Assembly (NCBI RefSeq): GCF_000016325.1
Contig: NC_009436.1
Coordinates: forward strand, 3,348,001 to 3,412,000
From: Enterobacter sp. 638
GTDB taxonomy: Bacteria; Pseudomonadota; Gammaproteobacteria; Enterobacterales; Enterobacteriaceae
DNA length: 64,000 nucleotides
Reading direction: 5' to 3'
Below the pieces are notes generated by a model. It had not been told where the DNA came from, ran no database searches, and saw nothing but the letters and a program-made list of their open reading frames with translations. Numbering within the stretch: the first letter of the stretch is position 1; each line of letters starts with the position of its first letter. The position numbers and the translations under genes were made by a program. Shown here piece after piece: positions 1-10,900 of this stretch.

Positions 1-150
1 AGTCAAGCGTTTATTTTCGCTTTTCTCTGCCGGCGTTCATCGCTGAACCCCGCTGACCCGGCGGCTTGTGTTCCGTTGTTCCGTGTCAGTGGAGGCGCAT
101 TATAGGGAGTTATTCCGAGGCCGCAAGTATAAAGTGAAAATTTTTTATCA
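1..150 (-). promoter_or_regulatory. rRNA operon promoters P1 and P2 (operon lies left of the window)
   Basis: Read on the minus strand, this has the arrangement of an enterobacterial rrn P1 promoter: -35 TTGCGG at 126-121, 16-bp spacer and -10 TATAAT at 104-99, followed by the typical GCGCCTCCACTGACAC stretch with a GC-rich discriminator. An AT-rich UP-element-like tract lies at about 127-150. A TTGACT at 6-1 fits the -35 of promoter P2. No rRNA sequence is inside the window. This agrees with E. coli, where an rrn operon starts next to clpB. Confidence 0.85.
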
Positions 151-210
151 AGCGCCTACTTTCCAGGCGATTTGCTTTTTAAATAAACGACACGGCTTAA
201 TTACCAAACA

Positions 211-236
211 AAAACGAGCCCCGAGGGGCCCGTTTT
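211..236 (-). terminator. clpB intrinsic terminator
   Basis: On the minus strand, directly after the clpB stop, a GC-rich stem (cgggccc / ggggctcg, 232-214) is followed by a T-run (TTTTTG). It separates clpB from the rrn promoter region. Confidence 0.8.
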
Positions 237-249
237 ACTGTTTTACGTC

Positions 250-2823
250 TTACTGTACTGCGACGATTCGGTCTTCGTTCACTTCCAGACGAATGATTTT
301 CCCCGGAACCAGTTCCCCGGACAGGAGCTGTTGTGCCAATGGGTTTTCAATCTGCTGCTGGATAGCCCGTTTCAAAGGTCGAGCGCCATACACCGGATCG
401 TAACCATTTTCGCTAAGCAGCTTCAGCGCATCGTCAGAAATGTGGATTTCATAGCCACGGTCTTCAAGACGTTTATATAAACGTTGCAACTGAATCTGAG
501 CAATAGAAGCAATGTGTTTCTCACCCAGAGGGTGGAAGACCACGACTTCATCTATACGGTTAATGAATTCTGGACGGAAGCTGTGGCTCACAACGCCCAT
601 TACCAGATCTTTCATATGGCCGTAATCAAGTTCGCCAAATCGTTCCTGAATCAAATCAGAACCCAGGTTCGAAGTCATAATGATAACCGTATTACGGAAA
701 TCGACAGTTCTCCCCTGCCCATCCGTCAGTCGACCATCGTCCAATACCTGCAACAGGATATTGAAGACATCCGGATGAGCCTTTTCCACTTCATCCAGCA
801 GGATGACGGAATAAGGACGACGGCGCACAGCTTCTGTCAGATAGCCGCCTTCTTCATAACCCACATATCCCGGAGGCGCCCCGACCAAACGCGAGACGGA
901 ATGTTTCTCCATAAACTCCGACATGTCGATACGTACCATCGCGTCATCGCTATCAAACATAAAGTTCGCCAGCGCTTTACACAGTTCCGTTTTACCTACA
1001 CCCGTAGGCCCAAGGAACAGGAACGAACCAATAGGACGATTTGGGTCAGACAACCCCGCGCGGCTACGGCGAATGGCATTCGATACTGCTTCGACAGCTT
1101 CATTCTGACCAATCACGCGATGATGGAGATCATGCTCCATACGCAGCAGTTTATCGCGTTCACCTTCGAGCATGCGCGCGACAGGAATACCGGTCCAACG
1201 CGCCAGCACATCGGCAATTTCGACATCGGTCACTTTGTTACGCAGCAGCCGCATCGTCTTACCTTCAGACTGCATGGCAAACTCGAGCTGTTTTTCCAGC
1301 TCAGGAATTTTGCCGTACTGCAGCTCTGACATCCGTCCCAGATCGCCTACGCGACGAGCCTGTTCAATTGCAATTTTCGCCTGCTCAAGTTCGGCCTTGA
1401 TAGTCTGCGTCCCGGAAAGTGACGCTTTCTCAGCTTTCCACTCCTCTTCTAACTCGGAATACTGGCGCTCTTTGTCGTCCAGCTCCTCATTAAGCATATC
1501 AAGGCGTTTTTTACTCGCTTCATCAGACTCTTTCTTCAGCGCCTGCTGTTCCAGCTTGAGCTGAATGATTCGACGCTCCAGCCTGTCGAGCTCTTCCGGT
1601 TTCGAGTCTATCTGCATACGAATGCTGGATGCGGCTTCATCAATCAGGTCGATGGCTTTATCAGGCAGTTGTCTGTCGGCAATATAGCGATGCGACAACG
1701 TTGCCGCCGCGACAATCGCCGGGTCAGTAATTTGCACATGATGGTGCAGCTCATAGCGCTCTTTCAGGCCACGTAAAATAGCAATGGTGTCTTCAACTGT
1801 CGGCTCGGCGACAAACACTTTCTGGAAACGACGCTCAAGCGCAGCATCTTTCTCTATATACTGTCGGTACTCGTCAAGCGTGGTGGCACCCACGCAGTGC
1901 AATTCACCGCGTGCCAGAGCAGGTTTGAGCATATTGCCCGCATCCATAGCGCCATCGGCTTTACCTGCCCCGACCATGGTGTGTAATTCATCGATGAACA
2001 GAATGACATTGCCTTCCTGTTTCGACAGATCGTTCAGAACCCCTTTCAGACGCTCTTCAAATTCACCACGGTATTTCGCACCGGCCACCAGCGAGCCCAT
2101 ATCAAGCGCTAAAACACGCCGACCTTTCAAGCCCTCAGGCACTTCACCATTAACAATTCGCTGCGCCAAACCTTCGACGATGGCGGTTTTACCCACACCT
2201 GGCTCACCGATCAGGACTGGGTTATTTTTGGTGCGGCGTTGCAGCACCTGAATGGTTCGACGAATCTCTTCGTCACGACCAATGACCGGATCGAGTTTGC
2301 CTTGTTCGGCGCGTTCGGTCAGATCAATGGTAAATTTCTTCAAAGCCTGACGTTGGTCTTCGGCCCCCTGGTCGTTCACGCTATCACCTCCACGCATTTG
2401 ATCAATCGCCTGACTCACGTTGGCGGTTGTGGCTCCGGCCGATTTCAACAGGTCGGTCAGGGTGCCGCGTGATTCAAGCGCAGCCAGAACGAAGAGTTCT
2501 GACGAAATAAAGTTGTCTCCACGTTTTTGCGCCAGCTTGTCGCAAAGATTCAGTACACGCACCAGGTCCTGTGATGGCTGAACGTCACCACCGGTGCCTT
2601 CTACCTGCGGCAAACGACCGAGTGCCTGATCGATGGCGGTGCGTAACTGGCCAGCATTAATGCCAGCAGACGTGAGTAAAGGACGTACCGATCCCCCTTC
2701 CTGATTCAGCAAGGCGCTCATTAAATGAAGAGGTTCGATAAATTGGTTGTCGCGCCCCAGTGCGAGTGACTGGGCGTCGGCGAGAGCAAGCTGGAATTTA
2801 TTGGTAAGACGATCCAGACGCAT
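250..2823 (-). CDS. clpB: ClpB disaggregase (Hsp100 AAA+ chaperone)
   Basis: This cytoplasmic ATP-driven ring chaperone pulls polypeptides out of aggregates together with DnaK/DnaJ/GrpE. The protein is 857 aa, the E. coli length. It has an N-terminal Clp repeat domain ([11 protein letters not shown]...), a first AAA+ domain with Walker [10 protein letters not shown] and Walker B ILFIDE, a long coiled-coil middle domain (about residues 410-520), and a second AAA+ domain with GPTGVGKTE and VILLDE. The chosen ATG at 2823 has GGAGGAG just upstream; a start four codons earlier is less likely. As in E. coli, an internal start could give the short isoform. A sigma32 promoter lies upstream. Confidence 0.98.
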   Translation of the reverse strand: MRLDRLTNKFQLALADAQSLALGRDNQFIEPLHLMSALLNQEGGSVRPLLTSAGINAGQLRTAIDQALGRLPQVEGTGGDVQPSQDLVRVLNLCDKLAQKRGDNFISSELFVLAALESRGTLTDLLKSAGATTANVSQAIDQMRGGDSVNDQGAEDQRQALKKFTIDLTERAEQGKLDPVIGRDEEIRRTIQVLQRRTKNNPVLIGEPGVGKTAIVEGLAQRIVNGEVPEGLKGRRVLALDMGSLVAGAKYRGEFEERLKGVLNDLSKQEGNVILFIDELHTMVGAGKADGAMDAGNMLKPALARGELHCVGATTLDEYRQYIEKDAALERRFQKVFVAEPTVEDTIAILRGLKERYELHHHVQITDPAIVAAATLSHRYIADRQLPDKAIDLIDEAASSIRMQIDSKPEELDRLERRIIQLKLEQQALKKESDEASKKRLDMLNEELDDKERQYSELEEEWKAEKASLSGTQTIKAELEQAKIAIEQARRVGDLGRMSELQYGKIPELEKQLEFAMQSEGKTMRLLRNKVTDVEIADVLARWTGIPVARMLEGERDKLLRMEHDLHHRVIGQNEAVEAVSNAIRRSRAGLSDPNRPIGSFLFLGPTGVGKTELCKALANFMFDSDDAMVRIDMSEFMEKHSVSRLVGAPPGYVGYEEGGYLTEAVRRRPYSVILLDEVEKAHPDVFNILLQVLDDGRLTDGQGRTVDFRNTVIIMTSNLGSDLIQERFGELDYGHMKDLVMGVVSHSFRPEFINRIDEVVVFHPLGEKHIASIAQIQLQRLYKRLEDRGYEIHISDDALKLLSENGYDPVYGARPLKRAIQQQIENPLAQQLLSGELVPGKIIRLEVNEDRIVAVQ

Positions 2824-2862
2824 AACTCCTCCCATAACAGGTCAATTTTGCTACTGGAGATT

Positions 2863-2890
2863 AAATGAGGTCATCCCTCAATTATTCAAG
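2863..2890 (-). promoter_or_regulatory. sigma32 heat-shock promoter of clpB
   Basis: On the minus strand CTTGAA (2890-2885) is followed after 14 bp by CCTCATTT (2870-2863). This matches the sigma32 consensus (CTTGAA, 13-17 bp, CCCCATNT). It lies 40-67 bases upstream of the clpB start. Confidence 0.85.
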
Positions 2891-2952
2891 GTTAATGACC
2901 TGAATTATGCGAAAAGAAAACGGCGCGTGCCGGATCGTCTTGATTCTTTAGG

Positions 2953-3684
2953 TTATATCAGCCAAATAAAACTTGCCATACGACCAGTGGTATTGTCGCG
3001 ACGATAAGAGAAAAAATCACCCTTTTCTGTGAAGGTGCAACGATCGCCGCCGAAGATGTGCGTGATGCCGACATTGCTTAAGCGCTGGCGAGCCAGTTGA
3101 TAAATATCAGCAAGATATTTATCCCCTTTTACCTGAAACGCACTCGCCGCCTGCGCATCTTCTGCGATAAAAGCGTCGCGCACTTCAGGGCCGACTTCAA
3201 AGGCCTGTGGACCGATTGCCGGGCCAAGCCAGGCAATCATGTTCTCCGGACGATCCGCAAAACATGCCACGGTCTCTTCCAGAACACCAGCACACAGCCC
3301 ACGCCATCCGGCATGCGCTGCTGCAACTTCCGTACCGGCTTGATTGCACAACAGAACAGGCAAACAATCGGCAGTCATAACGGCACAAACTGTCCCGGGA
3401 GTATTGCTGTAGGAGGCATCCGCACGTTTTGAGGTATAGGGCTCGCCCGTTAACTTCAATACGTCAGTGCCATGCACCTGCTCAAGCCAAACCGGTTTTG
3501 AAGGCAGATGTCCCGCCGCAGACATCCGCTTGCGGTTTTCGTCAACATGGTCAAGGTTATCGCCGCAGTGCGCACCTAAATTCAGTGACTCCCACGCATC
3601 CTGACTCACGCCGCCGATTCGGGTAGAACTACAGGCAGCCACACCTTTAGGTAGTGGCCACGCCGGGACTATCAGTTTGGTCAT
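2953..3684 (-). CDS. pgeF: Peptidoglycan editing factor PgeF (YfiH, DUF152/laccase-fold family)
   Basis: YfiH/PgeF removes or prevents incorporation of wrong residues (such as L-Ser) in cell-wall precursors; relatives act as purine nucleoside-processing enzymes. The 243 aa match the E. coli length. Metal-site elements are visible: EQVHGTDV, ADCLPVLLC and AAAHAGWRG. The start overlaps the rluD stop by 4 bases (ATGA), so it is translationally coupled to rluD. Confidence 0.95.
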   Translation of the reverse strand: MTKLIVPAWPLPKGVAACSSTRIGGVSQDAWESLNLGAHCGDNLDHVDENRKRMSAAGHLPSKPVWLEQVHGTDVLKLTGEPYTSKRADASYSNTPGTVCAVMTADCLPVLLCNQAGTEVAAAHAGWRGLCAGVLEETVACFADRPENMIAWLGPAIGPQAFEVGPEVRDAFIAEDAQAASAFQVKGDKYLADIYQLARQRLSNVGITHIFGGDRCTFTEKGDFFSYRRDNTTGRMASFIWLI

Positions 3685-4661
3685 AACCAGTCCACTTTAT
3701 CCTTATGCTCTTCAAAATCTGCACGCATCGCTTCGATGAGCTCGACCATGTCCTGAGGAATAGGCGCATGCCATTCCATCTCGATGCCTGTAATAGGGTG
3801 ATAGAGGCGCAGCATAGTGGCGTGCAAAGCCTGACGATCAAATTTACGCAGGGTACTGATAAATTCTTCAGAAGCACCTTTAGGTGGACGCGGGCGTCCG
3901 CCATAAACCTGATCACCTACCAGCGGATGCGTAATGTGCGACATGTGCACACGGATCTGGTGAGTACGGCCCGTTTCCAGACGCAAACGCAAACGCGTAT
4001 GAATGCGGAAATGTTCCATAATGCGGTAATGCGTTACCGCGGGTTTCCCCATCGGATGCACTGACATGTGCGTGCGTTTGGTCGGGTGACGGCTGATCGG
4101 CTCTTCTACCGTACCGCCTGAGGTCATGTGACCAATCGCGACCGCTTCATATTCACGGGTGATTTCACGCAGCTGCAACGATTCCACCAAGCGCGTTTGC
4201 GCCGGAACAGTTTTTGCGACGACCATCAAACCGGTTGTGTCTTTATCCAGACGATGCACGATGCCTGCACGCGGTACATCGGTGATCGGTGGATAGTAGT
4301 GGAGCAGCGCATTCAGCACTGTACCATCAGGATTACCCGCTCCCGGGTGGACAACCAGGCCGCGAGGCTTGTTGATCACCAGAATGTCATCATCTTCATA
4401 GACGATGGTAAGCGGGATATCTTGTGCTTCAAAACGGACTTCTTCATCGATTTCAGCATTGATGGCGACCACTTCCCCACCTAACACTTTCTCTTTTGGC
4501 GTGTCCCAAACTTTGCCGTTGACCATCACTCGTTGGTCAAGAATCCATTCTTTTATGCGTGAACGCGAATAATCAGGGAACATTTCGGCCAAAGCTTGAT
4601 CTAAGCGTTGACCGAGCTGATTTTCGGAGACTGTTGCGGTGAGTTCTACTCGTTGTGCCAT
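3681..4661 (-). CDS. rluD: 23S rRNA pseudouridine(1911/1915/1917) synthase RluD
   Basis: RluD forms the three pseudouridines in helix 69 of 23S rRNA. The 326 aa equal the E. coli enzyme. An S4 RNA-binding domain occupies about residues 18-80. The catalytic domain carries the family motif HRLDKDTTGL with the catalytic Asp, and later RTHQIRVH. First gene of an rluD-pgeF operon, divergent from bamD with a shared 130-bp promoter region. Confidence 0.97.
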   Translation of the reverse strand: MAQRVELTATVSENQLGQRLDQALAEMFPDYSRSRIKEWILDQRVMVNGKVWDTPKEKVLGGEVVAINAEIDEEVRFEAQDIPLTIVYEDDDILVINKPRGLVVHPGAGNPDGTVLNALLHYYPPITDVPRAGIVHRLDKDTTGLMVVAKTVPAQTRLVESLQLREITREYEAVAIGHMTSGGTVEEPISRHPTKRTHMSVHPMGKPAVTHYRIMEHFRIHTRLRLRLETGRTHQIRVHMSHITHPLVGDQVYGGRPRPPKGASEEFISTLRKFDRQALHATMLRLYHPITGIEMEWHAPIPQDMVELIEAMRADFEEHKDKVDWL

Positions 4662-4682
4662 AGACTGCTTCTTCGTTTAACG

Positions 4683-4709
4683 TTGGGTTTTACGGCTTTG
4701 CCGTATAAT
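4683..4709 (+). promoter_or_regulatory. Candidate bamD promoter
   Basis: A TATAAT at 4704-4709 is preceded by TTGGGT at 4683-4688 with a short 15-bp spacer. It lies in the rluD-bamD divergent region, about 80 bases before bamD. The -35 is weak and the assignment is only by eye. Confidence 0.4.
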
Positions 4710-4791
4710 ATAGTGTGCTATTGTAGCTGGTCTTAATCGGGAGCAGGAAAGAGATTCTCCCGGACAAACATTTGAGGAAAGTCAAAACGTC

Positions 4792-5529
4792 ATGACGCGC
4801 ATGAAATATCTGGTGGCAGCGGCCACGTTGAGCCTGGCTTTGGTGGGCTGCTCCGGTTCAAATGAACAGGTCCCTGACAATCCGCCGAATGAAATCTATG
4901 CGACTGCTCAGCAAAAACTCCAGGACGGTAACTGGAAACAGGCCATAACGCAACTGGAAGCGCTGGATAATCGTTATCCATTTGGTCCTTATTCCCAGCA
5001 GGTACAGTTAGATCTTATCTATGCCTACTACAAAAATGCCGATCTGCCGCTGGCTCAGGCAACGATCGATCGCTTCATGCGTCTAAACCCGACTCATCCG
5101 AACATTGATTATGTCATGTATATGCGTGGCCTAACCAACATGGCGCTGGATGACAGTGCTCTGCAAGGTTTCTTCGGTGTGGATCGTTCTGACCGCGACC
5201 CGCAGCACGCGCGCGATGCCTTCAACGATTTCTCAAAACTGGTACGCGGCTATCCAAACAGCCAGTACACCACCGATGCGACCAAGCGTCTGGTGTTCCT
5301 GAAAGATCGTCTGGCTAAGTATGAATACTCCGTTGCCGAATACTATACCCGCCGTGGTGCATGGGTGGCAGTCGTGAACCGCGTAGAAGGAATGTTGCGT
5401 GATTATCCTGACACTCAGGCGACCCGCGACGGACTGAAGCTGATGGAAAATGCCTATCGCCAGATGCAGATGAACGCTCAGGCAGAAAAAGTAGCGAAGA
5501 TCATTGCCGCGAACAGCAGCAATACCTAA
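4792..5529 (+). CDS. bamD: Outer-membrane assembly lipoprotein BamD
   Basis: Essential component of the BAM complex, which folds and inserts outer-membrane beta-barrels. The 245 aa match E. coli. A lipoprotein signal ends at LALVGC (lipid-modified Cys about residue 19). The rest is five TPR-like helical repeats ([19 protein letters not shown], then [16 protein letters not shown]). Start supported by GAGGAAAG upstream. A strong terminator follows; the gene is monocistronic. Confidence 0.98.
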   Translation: MTRMKYLVAAATLSLALVGCSGSNEQVPDNPPNEIYATAQQKLQDGNWKQAITQLEALDNRYPFGPYSQQVQLDLIYAYYKNADLPLAQATIDRFMRLNPTHPNIDYVMYMRGLTNMALDDSALQGFFGVDRSDRDPQHARDAFNDFSKLVRGYPNSQYTTDATKRLVFLKDRLAKYEYSVAEYYTRRGAWVAVVNRVEGMLRDYPDTQATRDGLKLMENAYRQMQMNAQAEKVAKIIAANSSNT

Positions 5530-5546
5530 TTGCTTTACGCTATGTA

Positions 5547-5577
5547 AAACGGCAGCCCATGGGCTGCCGTTTTTTTA
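5547..5577 (+). terminator. bamD terminator
   Basis: Perfect stem ACGGCAGCCC / GGGCTGCCGT (5549-5570) followed by seven T residues. Confidence 0.9.
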
Positions 5578-5717
5578 TTCATTTTATCGCTTACTGGGGC
5601 GCTGTAGCCCCGACCAATCCTATCAACTATGGCTGCAAATCCGCACTTCGACAAGGAAAAAAACGCGTCTTCCTGTCGAGGCTCACAAAAAAGGTTCCCT
5701 GACAAAAAGTGACAAAA

Positions 5718-6140
<423 letters not shown>

Positions 6141-6164
6141 TCCTTTAAATTGAGTGTACCGCCA

Positions 6165-6189
6165 ACGCGCCTTCGGGCGCGTTTTTTAT
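6165..6189 (+). terminator. raiA terminator
   Basis: Perfect stem AACGCGCC / GGCGCGTT with a UUCG tetraloop (6165-6184) and a following T-run. Confidence 0.9.
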
Positions 6190-6219
6190 TGACAGAACGA
6201 AAACAGTACGGGTACTTTA
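6190..6219 (+). promoter_or_regulatory. pheLA promoter
   Basis: TTGACA at 6190-6195 and TACTTT at 6214-6219 (18-bp spacer) lie 26 bases upstream of the pheL start. The layout resembles that of the E. coli pheA promoter. The -35 begins inside the raiA terminator T-run. Confidence 0.7.
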
Positions 6220-6244
6220 GAGCTATCACTCACAGGATGAATTC

Positions 6245-6292
6245 ATGAAATATACCCCGTTTTTCTTCGCATTCTTTTTTACCTTCCCCTGA
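6245..6292 (+). CDS. pheL: pheA attenuator leader peptide
   Basis: A 15-residue peptide, MKYTPFFFAFFFTFP, contains seven phenylalanines and is preceded by a GGATG RBS region. Ribosome stalling at the Phe codons when Phe-tRNA is scarce prevents formation of the downstream terminator. It differs from the E. coli leader at residues 3-4. Confidence 0.95.
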   Translation: MKYTPFFFAFFFTFP

Positions 6293-6340
6293 TTGGGAGG
6301 CGTTTCGTCGTGTGATAAAGAATGCGAAGACGAACAACAA

Positions 6341-6367
6341 GGCCTCCCAAACCGGGAGGCCTTTTTT
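6341..6367 (+). terminator. pheA attenuator hairpin
   Basis: Stem GGCCTCCC (6341-6348) / GGGAGGCC (6354-6361) followed by six T residues. The earlier GGGAGGCG at about 6296-6303, just after the pheL stop, can pair with GGCCTCCC instead, giving the antiterminator form. This is classical amino-acid attenuation. Confidence 0.92.
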
Positions 6368-6397
6368 ATGATAACAATAAACGAAATAGGCAACGCT

Positions 6398-7558
6398 ATG
6401 ACATCGGAAAACCCGTTACTGGATCTGCGAGTAAAAATCAGCGCGCTGGACGAGAAACTACTGGCGCTGCTGGCCGAACGCCGTGCGCTTGCAGTTGAAG
6501 TGGGTAAAGCCAAGCTGGATTCCCACCGCCCGGTGCGGGACATCGATCGCGAGCGCGATTTGCTGGAACGCCTGATTCAGCTTGGTAAAGCTCATCATCT
6601 GGATGCTCACTACATCACTCGCCTTTTTCAGCTCATCATCGAAGATTCCGTTCTCACCCAGCAGGCGTTGCTCCAACAGCATTTGAATCAAACCAATCCG
6701 CACTCAGCGCGCGTGGCCTTCCTCGGGCCAAAAGGATCGTATTCCCATCTTGCAGCGCGCCAGTATGCGGCACGTCATTTCGAAGAATTCATTGAAAGTG
6801 GCTGCGCAAAATTCGCCGATATCTTTAATCAGGTCGAAACCGGACAAGCTGATTACGCCGTCGTCCCGATTGAAAACACCAGTTCCGGCGCGATTAACGA
6901 TGTCTACGACCTGCTCCAGCACACCAGTCTGTCGCTGGTTGGCGAGCTTAATATCCCTATCGACCATTGCGTTCTGGTTTCGGGTTCAACCGATCTCAGC
7001 CAGGTCAATACGGTGTACAGCCACCCGCAGCCGTTCCAGCAGTGTAGTCAGTTCCTGAACCGTTACCCAAACTGGAAAATTGAGTACACCGAGAGCACCT
7101 CGGCAGCGATGGCGAAAGTCGCGCAGGCTAATTCGCCAACCGTTGCGGCGTTGGGCAGTGAAGCAGGCGGTGCGCTGTACGGCTTGCAGGTACTGGAGCG
7201 AAACCTGGCAAATCAAACGCAAAACATCACCCGCTTCGTGGTCCTGGCGCGCAAAGCCATTAACGTATCCGAACAGGTGCCCGCCAAAACAACGCTGCTT
7301 ATGGCAACGGGTCAGCAGGCCGGTGCGTTGGTAGAAGCGCTGCTGGTTCTGCGAAATCACAATCTGATCATGACCAAACTTGAGTCCCGCCCAATCAACG
7401 GTAATCCGTGGGAAGAGATGTTTTATCTTGATATCCAGGCCAACCTGGAGTCCGCTTCCATGCAGAAAGCCCTGCGTGAACTGGGTGAAATCACCCGTTC
7501 AATGAAGGTATTGGGCTGTTATCCAGGCGAAAACGTGGTGCCGGTCGATCCGGTTTAA
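6398..7558 (+). CDS. pheA: Bifunctional chorismate mutase / prephenate dehydratase
   Basis: Converts chorismate to prephenate and then phenylpyruvate, the committed path to phenylalanine. The start [10 protein letters not shown] (6398) gives 386 aa, the E. coli length; a longer reading frame reaches back into the attenuator and is not real. Residues 1-100 are the AroQ chorismate mutase helices ([15 protein letters not shown]), 105-285 the dehydratase (GPKGSYSH, then ENTSSGAI), and 300-386 the ACT domain with the Phe-binding GALVEAL and ESRP motifs. The stop overlaps the convergent SMP-30-like gene by 4 bp. Confidence 0.98.
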   Translation: MTSENPLLDLRVKISALDEKLLALLAERRALAVEVGKAKLDSHRPVRDIDRERDLLERLIQLGKAHHLDAHYITRLFQLIIEDSVLTQQALLQQHLNQTNPHSARVAFLGPKGSYSHLAARQYAARHFEEFIESGCAKFADIFNQVETGQADYAVVPIENTSSGAINDVYDLLQHTSLSLVGELNIPIDHCVLVSGSTDLSQVNTVYSHPQPFQQCSQFLNRYPNWKIEYTESTSAAMAKVAQANSPTVAALGSEAGGALYGLQVLERNLANQTQNITRFVVLARKAINVSEQVPAKTTLLMATGQQAGALVEALLVLRNHNLIMTKLESRPINGNPWEEMFYLDIQANLESASMQKALRELGEITRSMKVLGCYPGENVVPVDPV

Positions 7559-8427
7559 CGTTCAACAAACGGGCTTTTCTTCATTCCTGCCACGTTGACT
7601 GGCAGGGTGAAGATCGCACCAGAAAGCGGATATTTAGCCACTTCTTCAGCGTTCATATTTTCTCGCGTCGTCGTGATAAACAGCGTTTTCATGTCATCAC
7701 CGCCAAAGCAAACCATCGTCGGACAACGCACCGGTAGTCGGTATTCTTCCAGTTGTTCACCCTGCGGTGAAAAACGCGCAATACGCCAGCCATCAAACAG
7801 CGCGCTCCAGTAGCACCCTTCAACGTCCATCGCCGCACCGTCAGGCATGCCCTCCCCCTTTTCAAACCGGCGAAAGTCGTCACGCATACCCGGCTCACCA
7901 TGTTCATCTAAAGGCGTACGGTAAATCACGCTGTTTGGCGTATCCGAGGTAAACATCCACTGGTGGTCCGGGCTAAACGCCAGGCCGTTATGCCCGTGTA
8001 TATCACACTGAATAACTTTAGGCGTCAGGTCGTTATCAATACGCATCAGCATGGCGCCGTTATAATCGCCCGGCCCCCAAAATGTGCCCGCGTAAAAACG
8101 CCCACGATGATCGGTACTGCCATCGTTAAAGCGTGCTAGCTGAGGATTGGAAGGGTTATCGCAGACTTTACGTTGGAGCAAACCGTGTTTGTCGGTAAGC
8201 CAGATAGCGTTACGCATTGCCACGATAAAACCGCCCTTCTCGCGTAATGCAAAGCACCCGACTTCTTCGTGGAAAGAGAGAACAGAGTGAGTAGCCGACG
8301 GGAGATGATACCGATGAATCTCCCCTTCCAGAATATCCGCCCAATAGAGCGCATTCTCGCCCTCACTCCAGGTCGGGCATTCAGGTAAATGCCCGGTGTA
8401 ATCAAACAGAACGTGTGGTTCAACCAT
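7555..8427 (-). CDS. SMP-30/gluconolactonase family protein
   Basis: A 290-residue six-bladed beta-propeller of the SMP-30/gluconolactonase/LRE family, likely a sugar-lactone hydrolase with a divalent metal. Family features are visible: [18 protein letters not shown] (N-terminal metal Glu), [16 protein letters not shown] (Asn-Asp), and [10 protein letters not shown] with SDTPN. No signal peptide. Start ATG follows GGGGATGGG. It sits between pheA and tyrA, where E. coli K-12 has none, downstream of the tyrA terminator, so it needs read-through or its own promoter. Substrate unknown. Confidence 0.85.
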   Translation of the reverse strand: MVEPHVLFDYTGHLPECPTWSEGENALYWADILEGEIHRYHLPSATHSVLSFHEEVGCFALREKGGFIVAMRNAIWLTDKHGLLQRKVCDNPSNPQLARFNDGSTDHRGRFYAGTFWGPGDYNGAMLMRIDNDLTPKVIQCDIHGHNGLAFSPDHQWMFTSDTPNSVIYRTPLDEHGEPGMRDDFRRFEKGEGMPDGAAMDVEGCYWSALFDGWRIARFSPQGEQLEEYRLPVRCPTMVCFGGDDMKTLFITTTRENMNAEEVAKYPLSGAIFTLPVNVAGMKKSPFVER

Positions 8428-8444
8428 GACCCATCCCCAAAATG

Positions 8445-8468
8445 AAAAAAGCCAGCTAAGCTGGCTTT
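8445..8468 (-). terminator. aroF-tyrA operon terminator
   Basis: On the minus strand, AGCCAGC / GCTGGCT (8466-8450) with a 3-base loop is followed by TTTTTTCATTTT. It lies between tyrA and the downstream SMP-30-like gene. Confidence 0.85.
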
Positions 8469-8487
8469 CAGTATATACATCACTGGG

Positions 8488-9609
8488 CTACTGGCGACTA
8501 TCATTCGCCTGACGCAACAGGGTACGGCTTTCATTCTGGAAACGTTTCGCGTGATCCCCGAACCAGTGCTCGACCTTGCGGAAACTGTCAATAAACGCCT
8601 GCTTGTTGCCTTGTTCCAGTAACGCGATAGCCTCACCAAAACGCTGGTAATAACGTTTGATCAGCGCCAGATTACTCTCTGACGACATAATAATATCCGC
8701 GTACAATTGCGGGTCCTGCGCAAACAGACGTCCCACCATCGCCAGTTCAAGACGGTAGATGGGTGACGAAAGCGCCAACAGTTGCTCAAGCTGAACGTTT
8801 TCTTCCGCCAGATGCAAACCATAGGCAAAGGTCGCAAAGTGGCGCAGCGCCTGAATAAACGCCATGTTTTGATCGTGTTCAACAGCACTGATGCGATGTA
8901 GACGCGCGCCCCATACCTGAATCTGTTCCAGGAACCACTGATAGGCTTCGGGCTGACGACCATCACAGTACACGACCACCTGCTTCGCCAGACTGCCGCT
9001 ATCCGGGCCAAACATTGGGTGTAAACCCAATACCGGGCCTTTGTGCGCCGTCAGCATCGCCTGGAGTGGACCATTTTTCACCGACGCCAGATCAACCAGA
9101 ATGCAGTCATCCGGTAATAGTGGAAGCTTCGCAATAATCTGCTCAGTGACATGAATCGGCACGCTGACGATAACCATGCCTGCATCAGCCATCAAATCTG
9201 TCGCGCGTGCCCAATCCTCTTTTTCAAAAATGCGCACCTGATAGCCAGAAAGCGTCAGCATTTTTTCGAACAGACGGCCCATCTGGCCGCCGCCGCCCAC
9301 AATGACCACTGGGCGCAATGACGGACACAGGGTTTTAAATCCTTTGTCGTTCTCGCTGGAGTAGGATTCACGCATCACACGACGCAGTACATCTTCAATC
9401 AAATCAGGGGAAACCCCCATGGACTGCGCTTCATCGCGTCGGGACGCCAGCATTGATGCTTCACGCTCCGGCACATAAATCGGCAAACCGTATTTGCTTT
9501 TCACTTCACCGACTTCAGCGACCAGCGACATGCGGCGTGCCAGAAGATCCAGCAGCGCCTTGTCGACTTCATCAATTTGATCGCGCAGTGCAGTCAATTC
9601 TGCAACCAT
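8488..9609 (-). CDS. tyrA: Bifunctional chorismate mutase / prephenate dehydrogenase
   Basis: Makes 4-hydroxyphenylpyruvate for tyrosine. 373 aa, as in E. coli. Residues 1-90 are the AroQ mutase ([20 protein letters not shown]), and about 100 onward is the NAD+-dependent dehydrogenase with a Rossmann motif ([13 protein letters not shown]) and [10 protein letters not shown]. It is second in the aroF-tyrA operon, 9 bases after aroF, and should be repressed by TyrR with tyrosine. Confidence 0.98.
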   Translation of the reverse strand: MVAELTALRDQIDEVDKALLDLLARRMSLVAEVGEVKSKYGLPIYVPEREASMLASRRDEAQSMGVSPDLIEDVLRRVMRESYSSENDKGFKTLCPSLRPVVIVGGGGQMGRLFEKMLTLSGYQVRIFEKEDWARATDLMADAGMVIVSVPIHVTEQIIAKLPLLPDDCILVDLASVKNGPLQAMLTAHKGPVLGLHPMFGPDSGSLAKQVVVYCDGRQPEAYQWFLEQIQVWGARLHRISAVEHDQNMAFIQALRHFATFAYGLHLAEENVQLEQLLALSSPIYRLELAMVGRLFAQDPQLYADIIMSSESNLALIKRYYQRFGEAIALLEQGNKQAFIDSFRKVEHWFGDHAKRFQNESRTLLRQANDSRQ

Positions 9610-9618
9610 AAAAACCTC

Positions 9619-10689
9619 TTAAGCCAGACGCGTCGCCAGTTGACCGTTCAAATCTTTGTGGATCTCATGCAGCAAAGCGTCTGTCGCTTCCCAACTGATA
9701 CAGGCGTCCGTAACGGATACACCGTGTTTCATGGCACTGCGCGGCTGTTCAGACGACTGATTACCTTCATGGATATTGCTCTCAATCATCAGTCCAATAA
9801 TAGAACGGTTACCATCTTTAATTTGGGCGACCACGGATTCCGCAACCGCAGGCTGGCGACGGTAATCTTTGTTCGAATTACCATGGCTGCAATCTACCAT
9901 CAGAGCCGGACGCAGTCCCGCCTGCTCCATCTCTTTTTCACACTGCGCCACATCCGCAGGGCTGTAGTTCGGTGCTTTACCGCCGCGCAAAATCACATGT
10001 CCATCAGGGTTACCCTGAGTTTGCAGCAGGCAAACCTGGCCGGCCTGGTTAATCCCGACAAAACGGTGCGGCATAGCAGCGGCACGCATGGCGTTGATGG
10101 CGGTTGCCAGACTGCCATCGGTGCCATTTTTAAAACCGACCGGCATCGACAGGCCAGAAGCCATCTCGCGGTGAGTTTGTGATTCGGTTGTACGTGCACC
10201 AATCGCAGACCAGCTAAACAGATCGCCGAGGTATTGCGGGCTATTAGGATCGAGCGCTTCAGTCGCCAGTGGCAGACCCATGCTGACCAGTTCAACCAGC
10301 AGATGACGCGCAATCTTCAGGCCGGATTCAACATCAAACGAACCATCCATGTGCGGGTCGTTGATCAACCCCTTCCAGCCCACGGTGGTACGAGGTTTTT
10401 CAAAATAGACGCGCATGACCAGGTAGAGGCTATCGCTGACCTCTTCGGCTAACACTTTAAATCGACGAGCATATTCAATCGCGGTTTCAGGATCGTGAAT
10501 CGAGCATGGACCACACACCACCAGCAGGCGCGGATCGCGACCGGCAATGATGTCAGAGATGGTCTGGCGCGACTGCTCGATTTGCGCTTCTTGCTCAGAA
10601 CTCAGTGGGAATTCCAGCTTTAACTGATCCGGAGTGATCAAAACTTGTTCGTCGGTAATATGTACGTTGTTCAGCGCGTCTTTTTGCAT
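9619..10689 (-). CDS. aroF: Tyrosine-sensitive DAHP synthase
   Basis: 3-deoxy-D-arabino-heptulosonate-7-phosphate synthase; condenses phosphoenolpyruvate and erythrose-4-phosphate, the first step of the shikimate pathway. The 356 aa match E. coli AroF, and linkage to tyrA identifies the Tyr-inhibited isozyme. Motifs: VVCGPCSIHD, KPRTTVGWKGLINDP and VDCSHGNSNKD (metal His). Transcribed with tyrA from a TyrR-box promoter. Confidence 0.98.
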   Translation of the reverse strand: MQKDALNNVHITDEQVLITPDQLKLEFPLSSEQEAQIEQSRQTISDIIAGRDPRLLVVCGPCSIHDPETAIEYARRFKVLAEEVSDSLYLVMRVYFEKPRTTVGWKGLINDPHMDGSFDVESGLKIARHLLVELVSMGLPLATEALDPNSPQYLGDLFSWSAIGARTTESQTHREMASGLSMPVGFKNGTDGSLATAINAMRAAAMPHRFVGINQAGQVCLLQTQGNPDGHVILRGGKAPNYSPADVAQCEKEMEQAGLRPALMVDCSHGNSNKDYRRQPAVAESVVAQIKDGNRSIIGLMIESNIHEGNQSSEQPRSAMKHGVSVTDACISWEATDALLHEIHKDLNGQLATRLA

Positions 10690-10782
10690 GATGGCGATCC
10701 TGTAATGCTCGTTTGCGATAGTGTTTTCCTCGATGAGGTGAGCTCACAATACCATACGCAGTAAAGATTTCAATCCAAATTC

Positions 10783-10800
10783 CGTAAATTTTAATTTACA
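10783..10800 (-). promoter_or_regulatory. TyrR box upstream of aroF
   Basis: On the minus strand TGTAAATTAAAATTTACG fits the TyrR box TGTAAA-N6-TTTACA with one mismatch. A weaker second box (TGGATT-N6-TTTACT) may follow between it and aroF. E. coli aroF is controlled by several TyrR boxes in the same place. Confidence 0.75.
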
Positions 10801-10900
10801 CATCGCGTTTTATAGCAAAATAAACCCGCCATTATCGTAAACATAAAATTACAGCCAAACTTCTCAACGCCAGGCTATGCTGAACAAAAAGGAGAATCCT

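Noticed and set aside
484..1329. 281-aa plus-strand frame inside clpB
   Set aside because: Antisense shadow of a fully conserved gene; no independent RBS or family features.
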